Of a stretch of 6,641 nucleotides of DNA, positions 1-6,024 are shown in pieces. The stretch spans positions 1-6,641 of the forward strand of contig JANQTK010000063.1 of assembly GCA_030731695.1 (NCBI GenBank), read 5' to 3'. Numbering within the stretch: the stretch's first letter is position 1; each line of letters starts with the position of its first letter. The notes beneath the pieces are model-generated. The model saw nothing but the letters and a program-made list of their open reading frames with translations. It was not told where the DNA came from and made no database searches. The translations under genes and the position numbers were made by a program. Source of the DNA: Polaribacter sp. (lineage in GTDB: Bacteria > Bacteroidota > Bacteroidia > Flavobacteriales > Flavobacteriaceae).

Positions 1-948
1 TATGGTGGAGGAGAATCTAACGTAGCAGTTTCTTTAGCAAATTATGGTATTTCAGTAGATTTTGTAACTCGTTTACCAAAAAATGATATTGGAGAATGTG
101 CCATGATGGAAATGCGTAAAAGAGGCGTTGGTGTTGATAAAATTGTTTGGGGTGGTGATCGCTTAGGAATTTATTTCCTCGAAACAGGGGCTGTTTCTCG
201 AGGTTCTAAAGTCGTTTATGACAGAGCGCATTCAGCAATGGCAGATATTCAACCTGGTATGGTAAATTGGGAAGAAGTGTTTAAAGGTGTAGAATGGTTT
301 CATTGGACAGGCATTACACCTGCAATCTCTCAAAGTTCAGCAGATGTTTGTTTGGAGGCTGTAAAAACAGCAAGCAAAATGGGTATTACTATTTCAACAG
401 ATTTAAATTACAGAGCAAAACTTTGGAAATTTGGAGGAGATAGAGAGGCTATCATGACTGAGTTAACTTCGTATTGTGATATCATCTTAGGAAATGAGGA
501 AGATGCAGAAATGCATTTTGGTATCAAACCTGAAGGATTAGCAGTTCAAACACATGGTCATGATGTAAAGGCAGAAGCATTCTTATCTGTATGTCAACAA
601 ATGATGGCAAAATTTCCAAAAGCTAAAAAGGTAATTACCACTTTAAGAGGTTCTATCTCAGCATCACACAATACTTGGGCTGGAGTTTTATACGATGGAA
701 AACAAATGCTACAAACACGTCAATATCAAATCACTGATATTGTTGATAGAGTTGGTGGTGGCGATAGTTTTATGGGAGGTTTAATTTACGGATTACTAAC
801 GTATCCAGATAATGATCAAAACGCATTAGATTTTGCAGTGGCTGCATCTTGCTTAAAACACACCATAAAAGGAGATGCGAACTTAGTAACCGTAGATGAA
901 GTTACCAAACTTATGGGAGGTGATGCATCTGGTAGAGTTGCAAGATAA
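1..948 (+). CDS. kdgK: 2-dehydro-3-deoxygluconokinase (KDG kinase), PfkB family, 5' end outside window
   Basis: Predicted to phosphorylate 2-keto-3-deoxygluconate with ATP to KDPG in the cytoplasm, feeding the aldolase encoded at 2272-2943. The frame is open from base 1, so the ATG at 103 is internal; 315 residues are visible. By comparison with the family (about 340 residues) roughly 25-35 N-terminal residues are missing. Visible residues 2-15 (GGGESNVAVSLANYG) match the N-terminal PfkB ribokinase signature. Visible residues about 133-145 (TDLNYRAKLWKFG) resemble the D-x-N-x-R-xx-LW segment of sugar-acid kinases. Residues about 246-260 carry the C-terminal PfkB signature (VDRVGGGDSFMGG), with the catalytic-base Asp at about 255 encoded at 763-765. 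The gene ends in TAA and is followed ten bases later by an intrinsic terminator. Another PfkB sugar kinase is possible, but the KDPG aldolase nearby supports KdgK. Confidence 0.9.
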   Translation, partial: YGGGESNVAVSLANYGISVDFVTRLPKNDIGECAMMEMRKRGVGVDKIVWGGDRLGIYFLETGAVSRGSKVVYDRAHSAMADIQPGMVNWEEVFKGVEWFHWTGITPAISQSSADVCLEAVKTASKMGITISTDLNYRAKLWKFGGDREAIMTELTSYCDIILGNEEDAEMHFGIKPEGLAVQTHGHDVKAEAFLSVCQQMMAKFPKAKKVITTLRGSISASHNTWAGVLYDGKQMLQTRQYQITDIVDRVGGGDSFMGGLIYGLLTYPDNDQNALDFAVAASCLKHTIKGDANLVTVDEVTKLMGGDASGRVAR

Positions 949-957
949 TAATTTTAG

Positions 958-994
958 AAGCCTACAATATAATCACAACATGTAGGCTTTTTTT
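958..994 (+). terminator. Intrinsic terminator after kdgK
   Basis: A perfect 9-bp stem (AAGCCTACA at 958-966 with TGTAGGCTT at 981-989) encloses a 14-base loop, and the T tract runs 988-994. It lies ten bases after the kdgK stop and only 26 bases before the next start codon. It should end most kdgK transcripts, so the phosphofructokinase and aldolase genes probably form a separate unit or depend on read-through. Confidence 0.88.
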
Positions 995-1020
995 AAAACT
1001 TTAAAAAACGTCTTTTTTTT

Positions 1021-2238
1021 ATGAAGAAATCGATTGCAATTATTTGTGGAGGAGGTCCTGCACCTGGAATAAATACTGTTATAAGTACAGTTGCAAAAAC
1101 ATTCATAAAAGACGACTTTAAAGTTATAGGTGTTCATCATTGCTATAAAGGATTATTTTCTGAAAATCCTGAAATAAAGATTTTCGACTTTCATCATGCT
1201 GATCGTATTTTTAGTAGAGGTGGATCTACACTAATAATGAGCAGATACAAACCAAAAGATAGTGATTTTAAAGCTGATTTTTTTATAAAAAACAATGTAA
1301 AATTATTAGTAACAATAGGTGGTGACGACACAGCTTCAACAGCAAACAGAGTAACAAAATATCTTCAAACTCAGAAAATAAAAGTGTCTCATATTCATGT
1401 TCCTAAAACTATTGATAACGATTTACCCTTGCCTGACAGAAATCCAACATTTGGTTTTCATACAGCAAAAGATGAAGGTGTTAGAATTGGAAATACAGTT
1501 TATGAGGATGCCAGAACAAGCGAAAATTGGTTTGTGATGTCAACAATGGGTCGTTCAGCAGGTCATTTGGCTTTCGGAATTGCTTCAGCTTGTCATTTTC
1601 AAATGATGATAATTCCAGAAATGTTTAATAAAACAACCATTACTTTCGAAAAGATTATTAATATAATAATCTCATCAATCATTAAATGTAAAATTAAAGG
1701 AATTGAATATGGAGTTGCATTAGTAAGTGAAGGTGTTTTTCATTTTATGGATGAAAGGGAAATTATTAATTCAGGAATTAACTTTACTTATGATGCACAT
1801 GGTCATCCTGAGTTAGGCAATGTTAGTAAGTCGCATATTTTCAATTATTTACTACAAATCAAATTGAAAGAATTAGGATTAGAAATAAAAACTAGACCAG
1901 TAGAACTTGGATATGAATTAAGATGTTGTAATCCAATTGCGTTCGATTTAACTTTGTGTTCTTTACTTGGCATTGGCGTTAAAAAATTATTTGACCAAGG
2001 CATAACAGGTTGCATTGTTAGTGCAAATTCGAGAGGCGATATTACACCGTTATATTTGAAAGATTTTGAAGATAAAAACGGAAAAATTCCACCAAGATTA
2101 GTCGATATTGATTCAGATATGGTAAATTTATTCATAAATAATCTTTTTTTTATACACGAAGAAGATTACGAAGAAGCAACAAAATATATAGACAAACCTG
2201 AGCAATATGATTTTAATAAAATATTACAAAGAAATTAA
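1021..2238 (+). CDS. pfkA: 6-phosphofructokinase, PfkA superfamily, probably pyrophosphate-dependent
   Basis: A 405-residue cytoplasmic enzyme predicted to interconvert fructose-6-phosphate and fructose-1,6-bisphosphate. Visible landmarks are the N-terminal phosphate loop GGGPAPGINTVI (10-21), GGDDT (100-104), PKTIDND (128-134) with the catalytic Asp132, the substrate motif MGRSAGHLA (176-184), and LGYELR (296-301) near the C-terminal substrate site. In this family ATP enzymes usually read GGDGS and PGTIDND. Asp103 together with Lys129 is the known mark of pyrophosphate-dependent enzymes, so PPi is the likely phosphoryl donor and the reaction would be reversible. Length exceeds the about 320 residues of E. 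coli PfkA and fits the longer PPi-type groups. The start is the ATG right after eight Ts; no Shine-Dalgarno is visible. Sampled lines look more AT-rich than kdgK. 'pfkA' is a family symbol; 'pfp' would fit if PPi use were proven. A sedoheptulose-7-phosphate role is also possible. Confidence 0.88.
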   Translation: MKKSIAIICGGGPAPGINTVISTVAKTFIKDDFKVIGVHHCYKGLFSENPEIKIFDFHHADRIFSRGGSTLIMSRYKPKDSDFKADFFIKNNVKLLVTIGGDDTASTANRVTKYLQTQKIKVSHIHVPKTIDNDLPLPDRNPTFGFHTAKDEGVRIGNTVYEDARTSENWFVMSTMGRSAGHLAFGIASACHFQMMIIPEMFNKTTITFEKIINIIISSIIKCKIKGIEYGVALVSEGVFHFMDEREIINSGINFTYDAHGHPELGNVSKSHIFNYLLQIKLKELGLEIKTRPVELGYELRCCNPIAFDLTLCSLLGIGVKKLFDQGITGCIVSANSRGDITPLYLKDFEDKNGKIPPRLVDIDSDMVNLFINNLFFIHEEDYEEATKYIDKPEQYDFNKILQRN

Positions 2239-2271
2239 ATTTAAATAAAAACAAAATTAATTTAAAAAAAA
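2239..2271 (+). promoter_or_regulatory. A-rich translation leader of the KDPG aldolase gene
   Basis: This 33-base gap between the phosphofructokinase stop and the aldolase ATG contains almost only A and T, with an A run at 2264-2271 abutting the start. There is no GGAGG-like site. Bacteroidetes commonly start translation from such A-rich leaders without Shine-Dalgarno pairing, which supports the ATG at 2272. The short gap and the lack of a hairpin suggest co-transcription with the upstream gene. Confidence 0.5.
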
Positions 2272-2943
2272 ATGGCACAATTTTCAAGATTAGAAGTAGC
2301 ACAGATTATGAAAGATACAGGAATGGTTCCTTTATTTTATCATAGTGATTTAGAAATAAGTAAAAATGTAATTACTGCCTGTTATAAAGGTGGCGCACGT
2401 TTATTAGAATTCACAGCACGTGGGGATTTCGCTCACGAAGTTTTTGGAGAATTAGTAAAATATGTTACTAAAAATTTGCCAGGAATGGTGATGGGTGTTG
2501 GCTCTGTAACTGATGCAGCTGCAGCATCGAGATTTATGGCTTTGGGTGCAAATTTTATTGTAACCCCAGTTTTAAGGGAAGATATTGCTATAGTATGCAA
2601 TCGAAGAAAAGTATTATGGTCTCCAGGTTGTGGTACTTTAACAGAAATAGCAAGAGCTGAAGAATTAGGTTGTGAAATTGTAAAATTATTTCCTGGTGAT
2701 ATTTACGGGCCTAAGTTTGTAAAGGGAATCAAAGGTCCACAACCTTGGACAAGCATCATGCCAACTGGAGGAGTTTCTCCTACTGAAGAAAACTTAAAAG
2801 CTTGGTTTGAAGCAGGTGTAACTTGTGTTGGAATGGGTTCTAATTTAATTGCAAAAGATGCTGATGGTAAATTTGATTATGAAAAAATTATTCAACTTAC
2901 AAAAGACGCTTTGGATATTATTAAAAATCTTAAAAATAAATAG
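2272..2943 (+). CDS. kdgA: 2-dehydro-3-deoxy-phosphogluconate (KDPG) aldolase, possibly also 4-hydroxy-2-oxoglutarate aldolase
   Basis: A 223-residue class I aldolase of the KDPG/KHG family, predicted to split KDPG into pyruvate and glyceraldehyde-3-phosphate in the cytoplasm. The TIM-barrel landmarks appear in order: LEFTAR (45-50) with the catalytic Glu46 and phosphate- or substrate-contacting Arg50; GVGSVTD (75-81), equivalent to GAGTV in E. coli Eda; VTPVL (97-101); VKLFPGD (137-143) with Lys138 as the Schiff-base lysine; and PTGGVSP (164-170) followed by GMGSNL, the C-terminal phosphate-binding part. Length is close to the usual 210-220 residues, so the gene looks complete and intact. 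It follows the phosphofructokinase gene by 33 bases and lies downstream of kdgK, completing a KDG-to-pyruvate route. The family is bifunctional in some species, so 4-hydroxy-2-oxoglutarate cleavage is a possible second activity. 'eda' is the alternative symbol. Confidence 0.93.
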   Translation: MAQFSRLEVAQIMKDTGMVPLFYHSDLEISKNVITACYKGGARLLEFTARGDFAHEVFGELVKYVTKNLPGMVMGVGSVTDAAAASRFMALGANFIVTPVLREDIAIVCNRRKVLWSPGCGTLTEIARAEELGCEIVKLFPGDIYGPKFVKGIKGPQPWTSIMPTGGVSPTEENLKAWFEAGVTCVGMGSNLIAKDADGKFDYEKIIQLTKDALDIIKNLKNK

Positions 2944-2946
2944 GTT

Positions 2947-2959
2947 TAAGATCTATAAA
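2947..2959. repeat. 13-bp direct repeat, left copy
   Basis: TAAGATCTATAAA occurs here, three bases after the aldolase stop codon, and again unchanged at 3452-3464. The two copies bound about 490 bases of the gene-free stretch. The match does not extend further on the left. In such AT-rich DNA a chance match is unlikely but possible. Confidence 0.5.
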
Positions 2960-3228
2960 TTGTGGAATCTTATTTCGTTATATATTTTAATCCCAAAAAA
3001 ATCAAATTAAATTCTTATTTATCTAACTAAGAAAGCCAACACAAAATGCTTTTATTGAAATTTTAAGTGAAACTTTTATAAAAGATATACTCAATTTTAT
3101 GTGTTTAAATCTGTCCAAGTATTAAACCTTATTAAGCAAAGAGTGGATAAAAGATTAAAGTTATAATAAACCAAATAAATCACTTAAGAAAAGTCACCCA
3201 TTAAATACAGATTAAACAGATAAAATAC

Positions 3229-3282
3229 TATTTTGTTATATCAAGAATTTAAGGAAGCTAAAATTCTTGATATAACAAAATA
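3229..3282 (+). terminator. Perfect 22-bp inverted repeat, likely terminator of the aldolase transcript
   Basis: The arms at 3229-3250 and 3261-3282 are exact reverse complements and enclose a 10-base loop (AAGGAAGCTA). On the + strand the hairpin is followed by the T-rich run TTTTTCCTTTT (3283 onward), so it could end transcripts coming from the aldolase gene. On the - strand the run after it is weaker (AGTATTTTATC). It lies 285 bases past the aldolase stop, which is far for a simple terminator. The stem is long and AT-rich, so a remnant of a mobile element or a transcript-stabilising end is an alternative. Confidence 0.6.
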
Positions 3283-3343
3283 TTTTTCCTTTTAATGAAT
3301 GATTTGAAAATAAACAATTCAGGCTTTTAAAAAGGCAAAAAGT

Positions 3344-3367
3344 AATAAAATCAAGAGTGATTTTATT
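3344..3367 (-). terminator. AT-rich hairpin, possible terminator of the minus-strand operon
   Basis: AATAAAATCA (3344-3353) and TGATTTTATT (3358-3367) form a perfect 10-bp stem with a four-base loop. Read on the minus strand, the stem is followed by ACTTTTTGCC, a short T run, so it may end the operon that finishes with the SCO gene 149 bases upstream. The + strand reading also has Ts after the stem (TTC), so it may act in both directions. Only two of the stem pairs' positions are G-C-like, so the strength is modest. Confidence 0.4.
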
Positions 3368-3451
3368 TTCATTCTAAACGTTGTACAACATTTAGTAAAT
3401 GAGAAATAGGCTATTATAAAGACAAATTTTTTTTTGTTAAACAAACTTTGA

Positions 3452-3464
3452 TAAGATCTATAAA
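3452..3464. repeat. 13-bp direct repeat, right copy
   Basis: Identical to TAAGATCTATAAA at 2947-2959. This copy ends 51 bases from the last codon of the SCO gene. Together the copies sit near both edges of the gene-free stretch. Confidence 0.5.
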
Positions 3465-3515
3465 ACTATTTAGCTTATTTATTAAATATATTGGTTTGCG
3501 ATCATTATTTATTAG

Positions 3516-4133
3516 TTATTCAGCTTTCAATACTTTTATATCTCTGATTAAGTTTTGAATACTATTTGGGTCAAGTCCGTTGTAAATGCCTCTTATATGC
3601 CTATTCTTGTCAATAAGCACAAAATTTTCGGTGTGCAAGAATACTGCACTGTCGCTGTTAACACCTAAATCTTCTTCAACAAAATAATATCTTCTACCTA
3701 AATCATAAATTTCATTTTTGTCGCCTGTTAATAATTTCCATCTTTTAAACTCAACTTTTTTGTCTATGGCATATTGTTTTAAAACAGGGACACTATCTTT
3801 TTCAGGTGTTACGCTATGAGATAATAAAAGCAATTCATCATCATTGATAAATTCTTTTTGAATGTCAGCCATGCTACTTGTCATCTTTGGGCAAATGCCT
3901 GGGCAAGTAGTAAAGATAAAATCGGCTACACATATTTTACCATCTAAATCTTTTTCTGTAAAACTTTTATTTTCTTGATTTATGAGTTTGAAAGGTCTGA
4001 TTTTGTGAAATGTATTTTCGTTTGCCATTTCCCATTTTGGCGTAAAATCTGGCGTATCATAATAAGGAAGGTGTTTTTTATTTTCCTTACAGGATAGCAT
4101 TAAAAATAGAATGGGAATTAAATATTTATTCAT
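3516..4133 (-). CDS. SCO1/SenC/PrrC-family copper chaperone lipoprotein
   Basis: A 205-residue thioredoxin-fold protein predicted to sit as a lipoprotein on the periplasmic side of the envelope. Residues 1-15 are a short lipoprotein signal (lipobox LMLSC, Cys15). The copper or redox site is FTTCPGICPKM (74-84), with Cys77 and Cys81 in the CxxxCP arrangement, and His167 in VFLHTENF, the third copper ligand conserved in SCO proteins. SVTPEKD (107-113) matches the family SVDPExD segment. SCO proteins deliver copper to the CuA centre of cytochrome oxidase or act as thiol reductants. No oxidase genes are in the window, so its partner is open; here it ends an ECF-sigma-led envelope operon. Its ATG overlaps the stop of the upstream gene as ATGA (4130-4133), a sign of translational coupling. 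All ligand residues are present, so it looks functional. Length is typical. Confidence 0.92.
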   Translation of the reverse strand: MNKYLIPILFLMLSCKENKKHLPYYDTPDFTPKWEMANENTFHKIRPFKLINQENKSFTEKDLDGKICVADFIFTTCPGICPKMTSSMADIQKEFINDDELLLLSHSVTPEKDSVPVLKQYAIDKKVEFKRWKLLTGDKNEIYDLGRRYYFVEEDLGVNSDSAVFLHTENFVLIDKNRHIRGIYNGLDPNSIQNLIRDIKVLKAE

Positions 4134-4753
4134 CTGAATTTTTCATCTTTTAAAGTGTAGCACAATGCCGATTTTTGAAGTCCGTATTGAACCCCATCTT
4201 TTACTTCATAATTGATATATGGTTTCCCGTTTTCACGCCACGCCTTTTGCATTCCATTTTCTTTGTCGTCTACAAAAATTAGTTCATAATAAGGACTACC
4301 ACTGACATACCACTGTTTCTGTACTCCCTCTCTTTTATCGTTGAAATACATAAAATCAAACTTCATTTTGCCATTTTCCCAAAAACCAAAATGCCGTCCA
4401 TAAGCATTTCCGTTTTTATAATTTCGTTCGGTTTCTAATTCACCATTTGGAAAAAATGTTTTGGTAATGCCGTGTTGCTTTCCTTGTAAATATGAACCAA
4501 GGCTCTGCAATAGAGTAGATTGATATAATGATTTTATATAACCCGAAAAGGGTTTATTACCACGATAGTAAACACCGTTTTGTAATTTTAGAGATTGGCT
4601 GTTTGACAGAATAGTGTCTTTAGGGATTTTTGAAACATCTAATTTTTCAAAAATATTATTCGACTGTTCAACAAGTGGTGTAGAACAGCCAAATAATAAA
4701 ATAGTAATAGCAGTATATATAATTTTATTGAGTGAAAGTGCCTTTAGCCCCAT
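4130..4753 (-). CDS. MORN/YwqK-type repeat lipoprotein
   Basis: A 207-residue protein with an N-terminal lipoprotein signal (lipobox LLFGC, Cys23) and a C-terminal array of MORN-like units. From residue about 79 to 198 five units recur with an exact period of 24: the xG turn falls at 103-104, 127-128, 151-152 and 175-176, and a conserved Gly at 95, 119, 143, 167 and 191. Units read like NGK...YxxGxxxGxxxxWxENG, the pattern databases often label 'toxin-antitoxin system YwqK family antitoxin'. No toxin is nearby, so that name should not be taken as function; such repeats usually form beta-hairpin surfaces for binding. The start ATG lies 29 bases inside the YHYH gene, and this start is needed to supply the signal peptide. 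It overlaps the SCO gene by four bases. Its role is unknown; co-expression with the SCO and YHYH lipoproteins is likely. Confidence 0.8.
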   Translation of the reverse strand: MGLKALSLNKIIYTAITILLFGCSTPLVEQSNNIFEKLDVSKIPKDTILSNSQSLKLQNGVYYRGNKPFSGYIKSLYQSTLLQSLGSYLQGKQHGITKTFFPNGELETERNYKNGNAYGRHFGFWENGKMKFDFMYFNDKREGVQKQWYVSGSPYYELIFVDDKENGMQKAWRENGKPYINYEVKDGVQYGLQKSALCYTLKDEKFR

Positions 4754-5504
4754 GATAACTACCTGCTTTTAAAATATAAAATCTACTGCCCAAATAAGCC
4801 GTATTACTTGCGTGATAATGATAAATAGCTGTAGAAAAATCAGCCGTAGTTCCTACATGTCCACCATTAGCATCAAGGTTAGTAGGATATGAACCATCAT
4901 TATCTTTTCGAGCATAAATGGGAAAACCATCTCTTAAAAAACCAATTAAATTTGAATCGTCATTACCTGTAAAATCACCCGTGCAATGGTAATGATAGGT
5001 GTTTCCTGGTCCTGGATGAGCACCTGCTCTGTCAAACGAACCTAATACACCTGCATCTACTGGTACATTTCCTCCTTCTCTATCATTGTAAATTGGCACA
5101 CCATTCAAGGCCATACCAATAGGTCCTAATGTAGTTGCTTCTTTGGTAATTGCCTCAGTAGGATTTGTAGAAATGGTCATCACATAGTTTTGCGTGCCAA
5201 TCATGCCTGGATTGACTGTACTGCCTGACATTTGTGCCTCGTAAAGTGCATTAGTAGCATCCCAATAAGGCGATACGTGGTCTGGAGTTCCATTAGATTT
5301 CAATGTTATACTACTACCACTTGTTGAGATTGTTACCATACTTTTATACTTAGCTTGCACAGTATTTAAAATGGAAACACTCGTTGTTGGTGTAACTGGT
5401 GTTGGTGTAACTGTTTCACTTTCATCCTCATTATTACAAGAAGAAAGGATTAAACTTGTAGCCAAAAGGCTAAGTCCGAAAATGGATAATTTTAATTTTG
5501 TCAT
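4725..5504 (-). CDS. YHYH domain-containing lipoprotein
   Basis: A 259-residue exported lipoprotein of the YHYH family (function unknown). The signal peptide ends in the lipobox LILSSC with Cys23, followed by an acidic stretch (NNEDESE) and a Thr/Pro linker (about 31-43). The globular part holds two YHYH motifs, at 170-173 and 228-231, each preceded 33 residues earlier by the Pro of a G-x-PIY segment (NGVPIYN at 134-140, DGFPIYA at 192-198). The matching landmarks are all 58 residues apart, which points to an internal duplication. His171, His173, His229 and His231, with His163 and His216 nearby, are candidate metal ligands; this is inference. The gene lies between a Spy/CnrX-like gene (43-base gap) and the MORN gene (29-base overlap) and shares an operon with a SCO copper chaperone. 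The start is supported by the signal peptide and an A-rich leader. Confidence 0.87.
   Translation of the reverse strand: MTKLKLSIFGLSLLATSLILSSCNNEDESETVTPTPVTPTTSVSILNTVQAKYKSMVTISTSGSSITLKSNGTPDHVSPYWDATNALYEAQMSGSTVNPGMIGTQNYVMTISTNPTEAITKEATTLGPIGMALNGVPIYNDREGGNVPVDAGVLGSFDRAGAHPGPGNTYHYHCTGDFTGNDDSNLIGFLRDGFPIYARKDNDGSYPTNLDANGGHVGTTADFSTAIYHYHASNTAYLGSRFYILKAGSYHGAKGTFTQ
5383..5412. repeat. 15-bp tandem duplication within the YHYH gene linker
   Basis: Two adjacent 15-base units (5383-5397 and 5398-5412) match at 14 of 15 positions. On the coding strand they encode the repeated VTPTP/VTPTT of the linker after the lipid-anchored Cys. The in-frame unit could vary in copy number by slippage without breaking the protein. 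Confidence 0.6.
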
Positions 5505-5547
5505 TTTTATTTAATTAAATTTGATTCATACTTTAGACAGCTAAAAT
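5505..5547 (-). promoter_or_regulatory. A/T-rich leader of the YHYH gene
   Basis: This is the longest gap in the minus-strand cluster (43 bases). Just before the ATG the coding strand reads AATTAAATAAAA, a typical Bacteroidetes A-rich translation leader without Shine-Dalgarno. I see no clear Bacteroidetes promoter (TTTG with TAnnTTTG), so co-transcription with the upstream sensor-like gene is more likely, although an internal sigma-dependent promoter cannot be ruled out. Confidence 0.35.
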
Positions 5548-6024
5548 TTAAAAATCCTTCGGTGGTGGTGGAATATTTTTATCTTTTTTAAAATTTCTTT
5601 CTAAAAGCCTTTGCTGAAACACAGAGAATCCTTTGTATTGTGCAGGAATCAAAAATGATTTTATCTCCTTAAAATGTTTAGTAGTAACTACAATTTTTTG
5701 TGTTTCTAAATTTTGTAATTCAGATATTATACTGTCATTTTGTATCAATGTATCCGAAGAAGAAAGTGTTTTAAAATAGGATTGCCATAGTGCTTGTTGC
5801 TTATCGCTAATTATTCCCAATTGCTCGCTATGCTTAGCAGCACTTATCAAAAACAATTTCTCTTGTTCTTCATTCAAGTTCATTTCCTGCTTTACAGCAT
5901 TATTGAAATTTATATTATTGGGGTGTTTTGGCTTTGTGAGTATGAAAAAACAAAGCATAACAAGGTTGAGCAAAAGCAAACACCAAGTAGCCCATTGATA
6001 AATTTTTAACTTATTCATTTGCAT
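5548..6024 (-). CDS. Membrane-anchored periplasmic Spy/CpxP/CnrX-like protein (putative metal sensor)
   Basis: A 158-residue protein with one N-terminal transmembrane segment (about 12-30), a mostly helical, charged domain facing the periplasm and a Pro-rich tail (PPPP at 152-155). MNLNEEQEKLF (48-58) and LIPAQYKGF (125-133) resemble the two LTxxQ motifs that mark the Spy/CpxP/heavy-metal-resistance superfamily, at a similar spacing. In that superfamily CpxP and Spy are stress chaperones and CnrX/NccX are metal sensors that act through an anti-sigma factor. The position right after a sigma gene and a small membrane protein fits the CnrX-like role, but metal binding is not shown; His34, His65 and His117 are possible ligands. 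The first ATG (6022-6024) overlaps the upstream gene by 14 bases; a second ATG at 6016-6018 (MNKLK) is an equally good start. Confidence 0.68.
   Translation of the reverse strand: MQMNKLKIYQWATWCLLLLNLVMLCFFILTKPKHPNNINFNNAVKQEMNLNEEQEKLFLISAAKHSEQLGIISDKQQALWQSYFKTLSSSDTLIQNDSIISELQNLETQKIVVTTKHFKEIKSFLIPAQYKGFSVFQQRLLERNFKKDKNIPPPPKDF

Larger units (their letters stand above)
2944..3515. other. Gene-free convergent intergenic region
   Basis: A 572-base, very AT-rich stretch between the 3' ends of the aldolase gene (+) and the SCO gene (-). I see no open frame with a recognisable product, no tRNA and no transposase fragment. It contains a perfect 22-bp inverted repeat (3229-3282), a 10-bp hairpin (3344-3367), a 10-bp palindrome GTTGTACAAC (3380-3389) and two copies of a 13-bp direct repeat (2947-2959 and 3452-3464). 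It is longer than needed to end two converging transcripts, so a small RNA or the worn remains of an insertion cannot be excluded. Confidence 0.6.

Noticed and set aside
103..948. ATG at 103 as the start of the KDG kinase
   Set aside because: The frame is open from base 1 and the upstream codons encode the conserved N-terminal PfkB signature, so the gene begins before the window.
968..973. TATAAT as a promoter for the phosphofructokinase gene
   Set aside because: It sits in the terminator loop, has no -35 partner at the right distance, and Bacteroidetes primary promoters use a TAnnTTTG element instead.
1845..2135. 96-codon open frame opposite the phosphofructokinase gene
   Set aside because: It lies wholly antisense to a well-conserved gene, has no recognisable motif and no leader.
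2947..2972. Weak hairpin (TAAGAT with ATCTTA) just after the aldolase gene as its terminator
   Set aside because: Only six AT-rich pairs around a 14-base loop with no proper T tract after it.
3380..3389. Palindrome GTTGTACAAC as an operator
   Set aside because: It lies between converging 3' ends with no promoter nearby; a 10-bp palindrome alone is not enough.
4130..4753. Toxin-antitoxin system based on the YwqK-like repeats
   Set aside because: No toxin-like gene adjoins it, and the protein is a predicted lipoprotein in an envelope operon.
5532..5545. TTTAG/CTAAA inverted repeat before the YHYH gene as a terminator or operator
   Set aside because: The stem has only five pairs and no T tract in the direction of transcription.
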